Below, one piece after another: positions 45,979 through 57,706 of a stretch of DNA of 64,000 nucleotides. The stretch is from Dendrocalamus latiflorus (Eukaryota > Streptophyta > Magnoliopsida > Poales > Poaceae), in the NCBI GenBank assembly GCA_017311315.1, contig CM029617.1:16146620-16210619 (forward strand), in the 5' to 3' direction. The position numbers were made by a program, and so were the translations under genes. The first letter of the stretch is position 1; the number at the start of each line of letters is the position of its first letter. The notes beneath the pieces are model-generated. The model searched no databases and was not told the DNA's origin. It saw only the letters and a list, made by a program, of their open reading frames with translations.

Positions 45979-46290
45979 TCAAGGTTCGTGCCTCGATTTT
46001 GTGTTGCCCTTTACCGCAAAATCTTGCGTATATTTTGGTCCTTTGATCTTGCAGTTCCTCAATGCATTGTGTTGATTAGCATCCTTGTTTGATGCGCAGT
46101 GAGGATACGTGGATGCTTGTGGCTGTAACAAACATGGAGAGGAGAAACTGGCGCTAACATGTTTGACCGCTCCAACGCCAGATTTTGCGAGGGAGAGAAC
46201 AAGACAGACTCGAGGAATTGTCGATATGTTGGCTCCGGCATGTCTGTACCCCATTGAGAAATATTGTCTTGTGTTGAGCGTTGAGCAAGC
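45979..46290 (+). other. 3' flank of the PDI pseudogene
   Basis: Untranslated-like sequence, possibly the old PDI 3' end, up to the hAT border near 46288. No gene. Confidence 0.4.
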
Positions 46291-46394
46291 CGAGCTGGCT
46301 CGAGCCAAGCAGACTAGCAGCAGCTCACAATTTCACAAACTTCCAGCAGTTCACAAGTTCACAAACAGTAGCAGCAGCAATAGTAGACTAGCAA

Positions 46395-47990
46395 ATGTTG
46401 AACCATAGCTGGACGTAAAGAACTCCGATAGTCATCTAGTACTCTACCTCCAGCACTGAAAGTTAATTATGAAGATACACTGGTAGCTAGTATAGTCAAG
46501 AAATTTTTAGTCATGTTTAACACAACTGAAAATCTATGTGTATTCAAATTCCACCACGCAAATAATTTAAAGTCATTGTTATCTAAACTCTTGTTCACTT
46601 CATCTAGGTAAATAAGTAACTCTGACTTTGAAGGCTCGACAGAAGTGGAACGCAAGAATGACTGAAACTGAGATGAGACTGATGATAATGAGCTGCTTGT
46701 ACCCATAGCTGAAGAGGAGGTTGCTTCACCTCTGTTGCCCATTCTGTTGTGCCGATGATCCATCTCAAACTGTGAATACAAATCTTCCAATTCAACCTTG
46801 ACATCATCAAGCTCTTTTGCAGCTTTTGAGGGTTCATACATTTGGTTGAAGCACCAACTAATGAATCTCATCTTAAACTTGGGATCAAGAATAGTAGCAA
46901 GGATCATGAAATTGTTCTTTTCTTCCCAATAATTGTCAAACTTATCCAACATTGCAGCAGCCATTTTCTTAAAATACTCATCTCCAGAAGTAATTTTGGC
47001 TCTTAATGCAATCTTGACATTAATTATATAAGGATAAAAAATATTTGCCGTTGGATAAGTTAATCCTGAAAATGCACTAGTCACTTCAGATAAGGACTTC
47101 AATATTGATGCGATTTTTTCATAAAATAACCAATCTTGGCCTGATGGTTGCCATTGATAATTTGCATCTGTGTCGGCATAACACACTAAAGCATCCTTAT
47201 AAGCAATGCATACTGACAACATTTTGTATGTAGAACTCCATTGTGTAAACACATCAAGGCTCAATCCAGGGCCAATTTGCAAAGCAAGTAATAAGCAGAT
47301 TTGTAAGAATTTGTGCATACGAGATGGAGACTTCTTTATATACTTTTACCGTTTCCCTGAGCTTGTTAATCAAATGTTCTAATGGTTGTAGGCCATCATT
47401 AACAACCAAATTCACCATATGAGCACAACATCGAACATGAAAATACTTGGCAATGAACCAAGCTGATCCTCTAGCAGCAAACTTGGACATTAAACTACGT
47501 ACAACAGCAGTATTCGAGGAAGCATTGTCAAGAGTAAGTGTGATAATCTTATCCTCTATCTTCCATTCAACAATGTAATCAAAGACAGCCTGAGCTATGA
47601 CAACCCCACTGTGTGGAGGATCCAACTCAATAAAATTCAGCACATGACATTGCATAACCCAATTTTTATCTATATAATGTGCCACCAAACACATATAGCA
47701 AAAGTTTTGGTTTGAGGTCTCGAAATCATAAGTTAAACTAATATGTGACACACTTCTGAGACTCTTTCTAAGAACTTCCATCTCTGATTCATAAATCTTG
47801 ATGCATTCATTTCTTATCGTCTTTCTACCAATGAACTGATATAATGGATTTAAGTATCTCATCAAAACATTAAACCAAGTATGCTCGACCATCCTAAAGG
47901 GATACTCATGGACAATTATCATTTTAGCAATAATTCGACAAGTTTTATTTTAATCATATTTCGTAGGAGTAGAAACAAAAGGTAAACCAA
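46395..47990 (-). pseudogene. hAT transposase (RICESLEEPER-like), broken
   Basis: Catalyses cut-and-paste transposition in intact relatives. From 47990 down: FVSTPTKYD, a stop, NKTCRIIAKM, then HEYPFRMVEH, SLTYDFETSNQN (first catalytic D), ITLTLDNASSN (second D) and CCAHMVNLVV. A frameshift follows near 47340, then RWNSTYKML-type sequence (WSSTYKMLSVCIAY), and the C-terminal dimerisation domain SELLIYLDE to LATSVSS. A GAA-to-TAA type stop (about 46465) is followed in frame by TFSAGGRVLDDYRSSLRPAM. So there are two nonsense codons and one frameshift. The N-terminal BED finger is missing because a retroelement interrupts at about 48000. Confidence 0.92.
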
Positions 47991-47999
47991 TCTCACCGG

Positions 48000-48793
48000 G
48001 AACGAGAATGGTAGGGACGACGCCCCCTGTTGGGCCCTCCAGGGTTGTTCCTGGGCGGTGGGCGCACGCTCTTGCGTATCGTGAGCATGGTGTGGGGCCA
48101 TTGGCACTGAGCCGGTGCTTGAACTGGTGCTAGTGCTTGTGCTTATGCCGATGGTGGCGAAGGCAGGGGATATGTTGCCCTGGACCGAAGGCGCTCAAGC
48201 CTAGCCTCGGCAGCGAGCCTCTCGCGCTCTGCCGCCTGGAGAGCTATCTGGCAACGATTGAGCTGGGCGCGGAGGACGTTTGAGTGTTGAAAGCTCGCAG
48301 TCAGGAGAGTACGCAGCTGCCCAATCTCCTGCAAAGCGTAGGCGTAGGTGATTGCCATCGCTTGCGTTAGTTGGATCTGGTGTGACAACCAGGGGTCATC
48401 CACCCTGGTGTCGAGGCACTCTGGAAGGTACTCCCCCTGGCGGATGCGAGGGAAATGGGAGAAAGGCGACTGTCGCAGCCTCTCCTCGTGCACTTGGCAT
48501 AGGTGGGCTGCAGCTAGACGCGCCACATCCTGGATGGCGTCTGAGAGGTGCGTCCGAGGAGGTTCAGCGTGGATAGTGTGGGAGTTGAGCTCCCTATTCC
48601 CATCCTGCGCATAGAGGAAAACCTCCATGGTCCATAAGTCCTGGTTCTGGATGCGGGCTCTCCTACCCCTGAAGATGGGCTGACGGCTGTACCCGAGGTA
48701 CTGTAGAAGCTATCGCAGGAGCTCAACAAACTCTCCATCGTCCTCCCCATGGGAGAAGTGATCCCACAGAGTGACTAACGAAGCTCCGGCCAT
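48000..48793 (-). pseudogene. Gag-like ORF of the retroelement inside the hAT
   Basis: Starts at ATG 48793 (MAGASLVTLWDHFSHGED) about 190 bases after the primer-binding site, has one TAG (LLR, stop, LLQYLGYS), and runs in frame to a stop at about 48140. The frame then changes for a Ser/Thr- and Gln/Pro-rich tail up to about 48000. It contains a helical domain (AIQDVARLAAAHLCQVHEER) and a coiled coil (LQAAERERLAAEARLERLRS). No zinc knuckle. The position after the primer site suggests gag, but the family was not recognised. The element is cut off here, directly at hAT sequence. Confidence 0.5.
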
Positions 48794-48979
48794 CTAAAAT
48801 TTGAACACCAACATGTTAGAATGATGAAAATACAAAAGAAAGTCTGGATGAGTATGGGAACTAAGGGAGTTAAGCAAAGCAATATTACGCTATATTTTGT
48901 AAAAGTCTTTCATAGTTTTTGAAAATAGGACTCAGGCCTTAGATCGTGACTAGTCTAGCTAAGGTTTCTACAGTCGTAT

Positions 48980-48991
48980 GCTCTGATACCA
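48980..48991 (-). other. tRNA-Met primer-binding site
   Basis: GCTCTGATACCA is the exact reverse complement of TGGTATCAGAGC, four bases from the LTR end at 48996. It fixes the element's orientation as minus. Confidence 0.85.
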
Positions 48992-48995
48992 GCTC

Positions 48996-51900
48996 TGTCG
49001 GACCCAAAGTTTACTAACCTGGAACCCTATGTGATTTTACTGCACTATTCCCTGGATCAGTAGATAGTGCTTACAAGTACATTGCTGCATCATTTCATAC
49101 ATGATAATACCATACATTACATTACCAGAGTTCAAATAGACCGCGTCTGGTCGAGTTTACAACAAGGCCGCCAGGCCAAATGCTTACAATACATAAAGAG
49201 CAGAAGCGGAAACGTACATAAGCGTGGTAAGGCACAACTCGCCACATAAGCGTACATTAGGTTACTTCCACCTTATTGTCAACACTGGAGTACATCCCTC
49301 CAGGAAAAATTTACAAAGTCAGGTTTACATCCGCCTGACAGTTTTTCCTTCCCACCCTCAAAAGTTTTGAAATAGAACTAACTCGAGGAAGATTTTCATG
49401 TCTGCCCTTGACCGTGGGCACGGCTGTTCAAATAGTTGTATACTCTTAAGAGATTGCACATCTTTACCCACAAAAGACAATCATCCCGATGGTTCTACAT
49501 GATTCCTTAGCCATGCAGATCGAGAGATTATCACGAGGCCTTTACAATACCTCGCCCTCTAGCATCTCACTCCTATGGGGTTGCTTCCATAGGTTGTATG
49601 GGATGTCTACCACAGGTTAGCGCAGTCAGACTCTACTCTCCACAAACGCTAGCCCTGGCAACATCACCTCCATCCGGTGTCCCATTCCACATGGGGCTTT
49701 TATTACCCACCTACATACGTCCTTTGCGAGATGACTAGAGAGTCTAGTAAATTATTCAGCCAAGCCTACATTTTGTCAGCTTGTGGTTGCACTGTTGTAC
49801 ACGGAAGGGTCATCACAAGATTAAGTTCTTAATTTGTCCAGGCGGTTCATTCCACTATCCACAGACCTTGTGTTACATTTACACCCACCATTCTTACCAT
49901 CCGCCTGAACAGGTATAGCAAATTTTTAGGGTTTCGAGAAAAACAACATAAGTTACCATAATTATTCAGCCACTTACTTCCTGTGACTGCCCAAAACAAG
50001 TTCTCATGTTTAAAAAGTGATGATTAGGGCAATTAGTGCCGTGGACTCTAGACAAGACTAGCATGGCATCTAAGTTTAACTTATAGCTATCAATATTAAT
50101 AGTATAATCTATGGCGACAAGGTTCATGGACATTCAAGAATCATGGATGGGGTATCATATTACTAGGTAGACAAGTGGATGTTTAACTACCTTAAGAGTG
50201 ACATACGTTTGCATATAAAGTAAAGCATGCAATTTTGATACATTAAATGGACATAGTTTGACATCCAATATAGGCGCATAATGATTAAAGTATTGACTCG
50301 CCTAGATCAAAAGCTTGGGGGTCTTGTGCTGCTTCAATCGGAGGCTCGTTCACTTCTTCGAGCTCTACTCGGAAGAATGCAAAGGAAAAACAACGCAGAC
50401 GAGAGAAAGCGAGTAAATACCAAATAAAATAAAACAAAATTTAAATGAATTCAAAATTGAACCAAACCAATACCAATAGATAGATCTTGATTTTAGACAA
50501 ATTTAGAAACAAGTTTCGCTAAATTGGAGTTACGACGGGGGAGAAAGAGCCTTTTGAAGTTTTATTTCCCTGAAAATCCAGAAAATAAAAAGGGAGAGAG
50601 ACTGTGACTCACTGATAGGTAGGGCCCGAGGAGGAATTGAATAACACTCTGATTTATTACCGCCTTACCGTGACTGACAGGTGGGCCTGCAATTAACGGA
50701 GTTAATAACGGTTAACGGCTTGTTAGGATAGCCATTACTTAGCTTAATTAAAGCGCTAATTAACCTCTCTCTGGTTCGTCCCGGCCGTGAGGGAGGCGGA
50801 GCCGACCGGCGGCGAGGGGGTCACGGCGACACGACGACAACGACAAAAATGGGCTCTGTCGCCTTGTGCGCGCCTTTGGGAGAGTAGGGCGGCCTGATTC
50901 AGCCCGACGGCGACCTGCGGCTAGCATGGCGGCGGCTGGAACAGGGGAAAAGGGGATCTGGTGAATCGAGCCATCAGAGGTTGATTGCTTGGCACTAGAG
51001 CTTCTACGGGCGGTCGCAAGCTTACCGGGGCGGCGGTTGGGGTGGAGCCGAGAGAGCTGGCAGCAAGGAGGGTGACGGTGCCGGCTCACCGGGGAGGGAG
51101 ATGGAGCTCAGCGAGGTGGGGATTCGGTTCGTGGTGGCCGGGCGGTGCTTCTGGTGCGTGCAATCGGGTTGGGGGCTGGCGGTTCACCGTGGAGCTTCGG
51201 CGTCGGAGTTGGTGAAGGAGGAGCTCGCCGGCGGCCTGCAAGGGAAGAGAGGCCAATTAGACGGGGCAGTAGAGGGAGGGAGTGAAGGCAAGCTCAGAAG
51301 GAGGCCCAATGGGTCCCGAAGTCCACCGGGTGGTGCTGGCGACGGAGACTGCCGGAGAAACGCCTGCGGCAGAGGAGGCAGCGAAATGGGGAAATCGGGT
51401 GAGCGGTGGTGGGGGTGTGAGGCAAAGTTTGGTGCCCTTTATATGGGTCGGGAAAGGAAGAGAGACGCCAAGGAGGCTTGGCGGCATGGCGCTGGTCATG
51501 GGCGCAGCAGCTGAGGTTTGTCGCAGCGCAAGTGAATGCCTGGCGAAGCGACGCTCGGTCTGGTGGTCACAAGAGTGTGCGGCGCAGAAAGCAAGGCCGA
51601 GTTGATCGCTGACAGGACTAGCATGCCCGTGATGGCGCAGGGGAGGCAGAGCAGGACTAGGCGGCGCAGCAGGGGAGGAAAGCGACAAGGTTGCGCATTG
51701 CCGGGGTGAGGTCAACGCGAGCAGGGTGCCGTGCGGAGGTGACTGGAGACGAGACAGCGTGATAGTGCTGCTCCTCCGCCGGGCAACGATAGACGGCGAG
51801 CCGATGTGTGGCCAGGGCATCCGACCACGGTGGCGCTGCACGCGCACGAGGGGAACGGGCCCGAGGCGTTGCCGTGGCGGGGCGCTGAAGGCGAGGGCGC

Positions 51901-52323
51901 CGGCACTGAACGCAAGGCGGTCGACGTCTTCTCCGGTCGTCGGTGGCAGGAGGAGGAGGGAGAAAGGGGAAGGCGATAAGCGGTGGTAGGCAACGGAAGG
52001 AGGGGGAAGGAGGCGCTGCGGGGGAGAAGGAGGAAGAAGCCGAGGGAAAGAAAAATGGTTGGGGATTTTATAAAATTTTCTTTTCTTTTTTTCTATTATT
52101 ATTATTATTTGCTAGAAAGATAAAAGCAAAAATTGAAAGCTTTGAGTTTGGAGGAGGATTTTGAATTCTTCTTTGGCTAGCAAAATATTTATTTAGAAAA
52201 TTTATGTATTTCTTTATTTTTCTTTCAATGGCCAAAGGATTACTAGGTAACATTCTTTGAAATTTTAGAACATAAACTTCGAAATTTTGCATTAACACAC
52301 AACTTTGAAAATGGGATGTTACA
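48996..52323 (-). mobile_element. Giant 3.3-kb gypsy-type LTR, copy 2
   Basis: In element orientation it starts TGTAACATCCCATTTTC and ends GGGTCCGACA, with TG/CA borders, 3328 bases. It shares its order of blocks with the degenerate copy ending at 20279. A GC-rich block (50760-52050) carries the likely promoter, with CATATAAAGGGC on the minus strand near 51440. Frames inside (for example the minus strand at 51257-51847) are proline/serine-rich by-products of the GC content. The opposite LTR is missing. Confidence 0.75.
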
Positions 52324-52510
52324 GTCTTAGTGGGCCAGCTCGCACGAGCCAAACGAGCAGCTCGCGAGCGGCTCGAGCTTGGCTCGTTTTGGTCACGAGC
52401 TAGACACCGGGCTCGGCTTGGTTTGAAACATCCCGAGCTCGAGCTGAGCCGGCTTGAGTTCGTTATGAGCCGAGCTGGCTCGCAAGCCTCAAGCTAATTG
52501 TCCAGCCCTA

Positions 52511-53911
52511 GTTGAGCAGAGCTTTATAATACATGAGGGTGTTGAGCCCAAAAGTATAACACAAAGAGCCACAAAGATATAGTCTACTATTGATCACTAT
52601 ATTATATATATGTAAGAATTAAAAACTTATGTGGTCTCTTAGAACCAACTCAATGGACATGTTATTAGAGAGGTTGTCTCTTATGATATCTTTAGATGAG
52701 GTGAAAATTTTAGAGATAATTTAAGAGACAGACTATTAGGGATGCCCTAATTAGTCATCAACAATGGGTAAATTGTCACGCATGGTGTATGCGGGAGCAT
52801 TTAAGAGTCCTGGACAATTAATCGGCTTTTTTCGATTCGTTGGGCGTTCGTTCTTCCGATTGGTCGGACGTCCTTTCTCATTTGACAGTCACAACAGTTT
52901 ATTTTTGCTTGTTAAATAAAATTCATTAATATATAATAGTGTGCAATGATGTACACAATATGTACCACATTATGCTTTTATATATGGTGATAATTTATTG
53001 TAATCTTGACATAAATTATTTTTAATTAATTTTAAGTATAAATGAATATATTAATGTGAAGGAATAATCTCTAGTAAATTCCGATTAATCGGTTCATAAT
53101 GATTAAAAGTTTAGCGGTAGCCTTGTATCCAACGAGCACACACCTTTTTGCTCAGCTGCGTTTTTTGCGCTCTGCTAAGCAAGAGATCAAATATATTGCA
53201 GCTTTTCTATCACTTTTGTGAAGCAGAGAACTATTTGTAAAGACGGTATTTCCAATTCCATCACGTGGAAACGCTCGTTGTGCCAACTTTTAGGTTTTAG
53301 AATGCTAAGATCAAAGAGGGCCATGCATTGTAAACCAACAATTACCCTGGAAAACAGGATATGTTCGTTCTATTAATTTGTAGTAATGTTCAAAGTCTAT
53401 ATGCTAAGAACCAGAGGCTAAATTTTTTTCTTCGAGTTGCAAGCAAACAAATGGAAAATATCCCAAAAAATAGTTTCTTTTTCTTACGAGGACGACAAAA
53501 AAAATAGTAAACTATGAGCAGGCTAGCGAAGTGAATTTCTCCCTGGACCAATATCATTCTTTGAAAAGGAATATCGCAGTCGAGAGCTTAAATAAACTTG
53601 AACATGGAATGAACGATTTGGCTCACAAGAGATCACCATGTCAGGTGTGGGACAAGCATCCACTTGCTTGGTAGGTGTTGCAAACCGCAAAACCAACTCT
53701 ACTGCACATCATAGCCCATGGCAAGCAGCACAGAGCCAGTGAAATACATACATAGCAGCATGAACTGGAGTAGAAAACAATCACAGAATGGCAGAATCAT
53801 GCCCAGCCAATCAAGCCACCACCAAGTCCAAACATGTTCACAACCATCTGCCGCGCATACGAAAATATACCCTCACATAGCTAGCTCTGAAGATACATTG
53901 GAGGATTAGGA
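52511..53911. other. Spacer
   Basis: A/T-rich sequence, no gene. The part from about 53700 is the 3' untranslated region of the arabinogalactan peptide gene. Confidence 0.5.
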
Positions 53912-56031
53912 CTAGAAGAGCTTGTATGGAGAGGAAGCGTCCAATGGATGGATGAGGTAGGTAAGCACAAGGGCCACCAGCATCAGCACATATGCGATCC
54001 CCTGGTCAATCGATGTGCCTGCGTGAATATATTAACAATAGAGATTGCAGGGATTAGTCTAATGTCTTAGAAGAAACCAAAATCGATAACAAGGGGACAA
54101 CAGAAATGCCCGTAATTCTCTTGCGTGTGTTATAGAACAAAAAAAGAAATGCACACATCCTTGACTGTTAGGTTGCAGTTTTGCTAGCCTCGGTTTGGTC
54201 GACTTGAAATCGAGAGGCTTCAAAACGACAGGTTTACACCAAAACAAACAGTTTCATTTCACAAACATGAAACATCTACATGTGCCTGGCGAAAAATAAT
54301 GCAGAAGGGATAAATAATTGAGGCTGTATGAAGTTTGAAATTCCTAAACGATTTTTTAAAGGAGAATATAAATGAGTTGAACTGTCATCTGCCAAGTGAT
54401 CCACAACAACAGCAGTTCAACTAAATGCCTAAAATTCTTAGTTGTCGTGATGGGCGGCACGACCACAGGAAATTTTGCAGTGACATCACGCATGAAGAAC
54501 CAATTCTTTCCGTGTACCCAAACAGGGGGGAAAACTCGGTGTATGTAGACACAATTACTTCTAGAATTTGAAGTCACGATCAAGCAAGTAAAATTCTCGA
54601 CATCCTTCAAATACAAGTGCAAAAGAGCAGCCGCCATGTATCATGTGTTCAGTGGAAGCTACTCAAGGAATCCGGAATACTACCAAAGAAAGGGAAGTGC
54701 AAACCAACTCAACTAGTACAACAGAAGAAAAGAAAAAAACAAGATTCTTGACGGACGGGCAGCAAGCATCCTTCTGGTATGCTGATCGTACCACAGCATC
54801 TCTGCCTGTCAGTGACATTCCCTTTCACACACTAATCTTTTATGAAGAATCTCTTAAGTATTCCTTTTCATCTATATTATTCAAAATATGTTGCAATGAA
54901 CATACATAACACATTTGGAAAGAACGAAACATGGCCCAGAAAAACCTGACAGACACAGCTCCCCGTCATAAGATCATGATAAAACTGAACTTCCTAAGTC
55001 AATCATTGCACATGTCACATTAGTGTTGTAAACACTATAAATCAACGGATCCGGCGTATTAGTGGCGACGGGATTTGATTCTAGAATCTCAATTGTTTAT
55101 CAAGATTTGCTGCCTAATATTACTTGTTGAGTTGTTCACCACAATCAATGAGCAAGCAGGATTGCAATTTGCAAGCATGAGTCTCCATCTAGGCCTACCC
55201 AATCGACGTGCACAGGTCAGAGGTGCCAAGCATCATTAGATCATAGACGACCTTCCATACCGTCAAAGCTGCAGCTTTGAAGAGGCAGCGTAACAAATAA
55301 AATGTCGTGAAATTCTAGAGAATTGAATTGGAAACCTGGGGGAACTTTGACCGGAAAGACGTGAATTTTCGCATGCTTTCATTGAATCGTTCATCGAAGT
55401 TTGGGGACTAAAACTACCACTGCGAAAGAAAATAACGATACAAACAGAAATGAGCTGTAATTCTGGGAAAACTTCAGCTGGGGAGATGAAAATTACTCGA
55501 CCCTCTCCATCCCTCTATTTCGCCAACAAAAAAAATGAGCATTTTAGAAAGAGCAAATTACATTACGCTGAGAAGCTCCTAAGGAAACGGAAGTGAACAA
55601 ATTAAATTGTAAGAACAAATTAATTGTATCTCATCGCAAGTTTAAGATGGAAAAAATTGACCGTTTTCTTTGACAACTGTAATCAAGAGAGGATTCCGCT
55701 GCAGAATTCGTACCTGCCGAGGATTTGTTTTTTGAATTTTTTCTAAAGGAAAAGGCATGACACCAAGAGCCAGGGGAGAATGGGCGGCACGGAACTGGAG
55801 CCCTGGAGGCAGCACGGGCAGGTGGGGCCCACGCGCCAGCCACACATGTCAGGGAATGGGTGAAATGAAATCACAAGGGAGTAGAGGGATGCGGTGTTGG
55901 GTTCCCGGTTTCTCACCGTCGCTGGTGGGCGCCGGCGCGGGTGGCTGCGCGGCGGCGGAGGCCAGCATTGCGATGCCCACCACCAGCACGGCCACCGCCA
56001 CCAACCCCACCGAGGACCACGCCGCCGCCAT
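53912..56031 (-). CDS. AGP: Arabinogalactan peptide precursor (AGP16/20/22/41 type)
   Basis: Encodes a tiny GPI-anchored, O-glycosylated cell-surface peptide. Exon 1 is 56031-55917 and exon 2 is 54018-53912, with a 1.9-kb GT/AG intron in phase 1. The product is 73 residues: an N-terminal signal peptide (VGLVAVAVLVVGIAMLASAA), a mature core of about 12 residues, AQPPAPAPTSDG, in which the prolines are hydroxylated in the family, and a hydrophobic GPI-attachment signal (DQGIAYVLMLVALVLTYLIH) with tail ending YKLF. The length and the TS[IV]DQGIAYVLM signature match the family. ATG 56031 is the only start that gives a signal peptide. Too short for usual ORF finders once split. Appears intact. Confidence 0.93.
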
Positions 56032-56240
56032 TTCCTTCCCTCCTCTGTCTCCCTCCCTACCTCTCTTCTGTACTGTGGCTTCTTAATTCTCCTCTTCTCC
56101 TCCTCCACCGCACGGGCACGGCGAAGAAGACACCACCACCACCACCTGAGGCTAGGAGGAAGAGCAAGGAATCACAGCGCCCCCACCTCCCTCCCTCTCT
56201 CTCTACTCTTGCAGTTTCTATCTCTACTCCCCTCTGAATT
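56032..56240. promoter_or_regulatory. 5' region of the arabinogalactan peptide gene
   Basis: C/T-rich stretches on the plus strand (GA-rich on the coding strand), consistent with a leader or promoter. No clear TATA box was found. Confidence 0.35.
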
Positions 56241-56340
56241 TTGGACATATTTGAACCCCTAAACACCTGAAATTCCGTTCTTGGCCCCCAAACCAAAAAA
56301 CAATTCCGTTTCTGGACCCCTCCCAACCGCGCGTTCGCGA
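56240..56340 (+). mobile_element. Candidate left terminal repeat of the Mutator-like element
   Basis: The sequence changes sharply to ATATTTGAACCCCTAAACAC, then AAATTCCGTTCTTGGCCCCC, followed by AATTCCGTTTCTGGACCCC, two variants of one motif. Such repeats are seen at grass Mutator-like ends. The right terminal repeat would lie beyond the window, so this cannot be confirmed here. Confidence 0.35.
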
Positions 56341-56361
56341 GCTACCGCCACGTGTCCCGAT

Positions 56362-56422
56362 CGTGCGGTCTGGTACCGCACGACCGCACTGTAGCACGGG
56401 TCGTGCGGTACCAGACCGCACG
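56362..56422. repeat. Perfect 23-bp inverted repeat made of smaller palindromes
   Basis: Arms 56362-56384 and 56400-56422 are exact reverse complements, with a 15-base loop. Each arm is itself a palindrome (CGTGCGG...CCGCACG). The surrounding 150 bases hold further GCGCGCG and CGACCG motifs. It lies between the arabinogalactan peptide gene and the transposase promoter. Confidence 0.9.
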
Positions 56423-56830
56423 ACCGGCCTGCCCTCCGCCCGAGCGCGCGACCCATCTCCCGAGCGCGCGTTTGCCGTCCCCCAGCGCGCGTTGCTTTGC
56501 CTGACCGCGGGATTCGCTCTGCCGACCGCACGTCTCCGTCGCGTCCCGTCCGTCCGCCGAAAGCAGGAAAGAAGCACCGCGCGCACTGCTTTCTCCCGTC
56601 CGCTCGCACACGCGTCTTCAGCGCAGGAACGACCCCCTCTCCATGAGTGCTGAATGCACACTTAAAAAACCGGAACCACAGCGCAAGGGAGGGAGAAGAA
56701 CTGCTGTCGAAGCCATAACGCTCATTTGTAGCTGAAGTGAAGATAGAGCGAGGGAGAAAGTGAAGGGAAGGGAGGAGTGAAAACACGTAGATTTGAGTTG
56801 TTTTTGTTTGGAATCAGTGAATTTTGCAAG

Positions 56831-56871
56831 TATAAAAGTTGTAGATCGTGTCGTCAGCTTCAAGAAGAGGT
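56831..56871 (+). promoter_or_regulatory. Transposase promoter TATA and 5' untranslated exon end
   Basis: TATAAAAG at 56831 is followed by a short leader ending AAGAAGAG and a strong donor GTAAGT at 56870. The best acceptor is ATGGTAG near 57698, nine bases before the transposase ATG. This implies a 5' untranslated intron of about 830 bases. Confidence 0.55.
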
Positions 56872-57706
56872 AAGTCTTGTGCCCGCGAAACTAAATTTTT
56901 ATATATGTCATTAGTCCATAATTAGTCCATTAGCACAAACCATCGTTTGATAATGTTATTTTATGTGAATGTGTGATACGCCATGTCAATGTTTGGTACG
57001 TTATGTATTTGTAGCTAATCTTTATGTGAACATATGTATTATAAACCAATGTGTCATACGATGTGTATCTGTAGGTAAAAATCGACATATGATGCATGCT
57101 TTATTGTAGTGTAGATAATGTCGTATTTTATGTTGAAGTTACGTATTGTAATGTAGTTAGTTTTTGGTGAACATATGTGCTTACATGTGTAGGTGTTGAA
57201 AAAGTACATATTTATATTGGAGCATTTGTAGGTGATATCAACAGTACTTAGCTTAGAGACATTTTGGATAATTAGTAGACTTAGTGAATGCCCGTAGGCA
57301 ACGTGTGAAATTAAAATTGGGAATAAATTTGGATTATTATAATAGAAATATCAGGAAAGTAGTACGAAGGTATAGTGAAATGAAATAAACTGAGGACATG
57401 AAATTACAAAGATTTATTTTGTTGATTTATGTAAAGTTTTATAAGTGAAAGCCGCATTAGGAAGAAAGTTAAGTTATGGAAATTTTGCATTAATCGGGAA
57501 AAATGGAATTGAAATTGGTTAGTGGAAGCCGGCATTAAGTAAAATTTAACGAAAGAAATTTTACGAAAGAAATTTTATAAATAAGACCAATGCAAATAAA
57601 AATGAAATGAATATATAATTTGATGTATGTTAGAATTTGTTTAATGGTACAATTGTTACATGTTGTGTACTAAAATGGTTGATTATGCACTTATGGTAGG
57701 TACGCA

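Larger units (their letters stand above)
46288..52510 (-). mobile_element. hAT transposon, interrupted
   Basis: The right end is AATTGTCCAGCCCTA at 52510 (element start TAGGGCTGGAC), next to a cluster of GAGCTCG/CGAGC motifs (52330-52500) typical of hAT subterminal regions. Near the left border, 46288-46315, the same CCGAGCTGGCTCG motif occurs. GTTGAGCA stands directly outside both borders (46280-46287 and 52511-52518), a possible 8-bp target duplication, although the left terminal repeat itself is not intact. Confidence 0.65.

Noticed and set aside
51257..51847. 196-codon minus-strand frame
   Set aside because: Lies wholly in the GC-rich promoter block of the giant LTR. It is Pro/Ser/Arg-rich without a domain, and the equivalent frame in the other LTR copy (19011-19376) is unrelated in sequence.
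56259..56786. 175-codon minus-strand frame
   Set aside because: Arg/Gly-rich translation through the palindrome and GCGCGC motifs; no start context or family signature.
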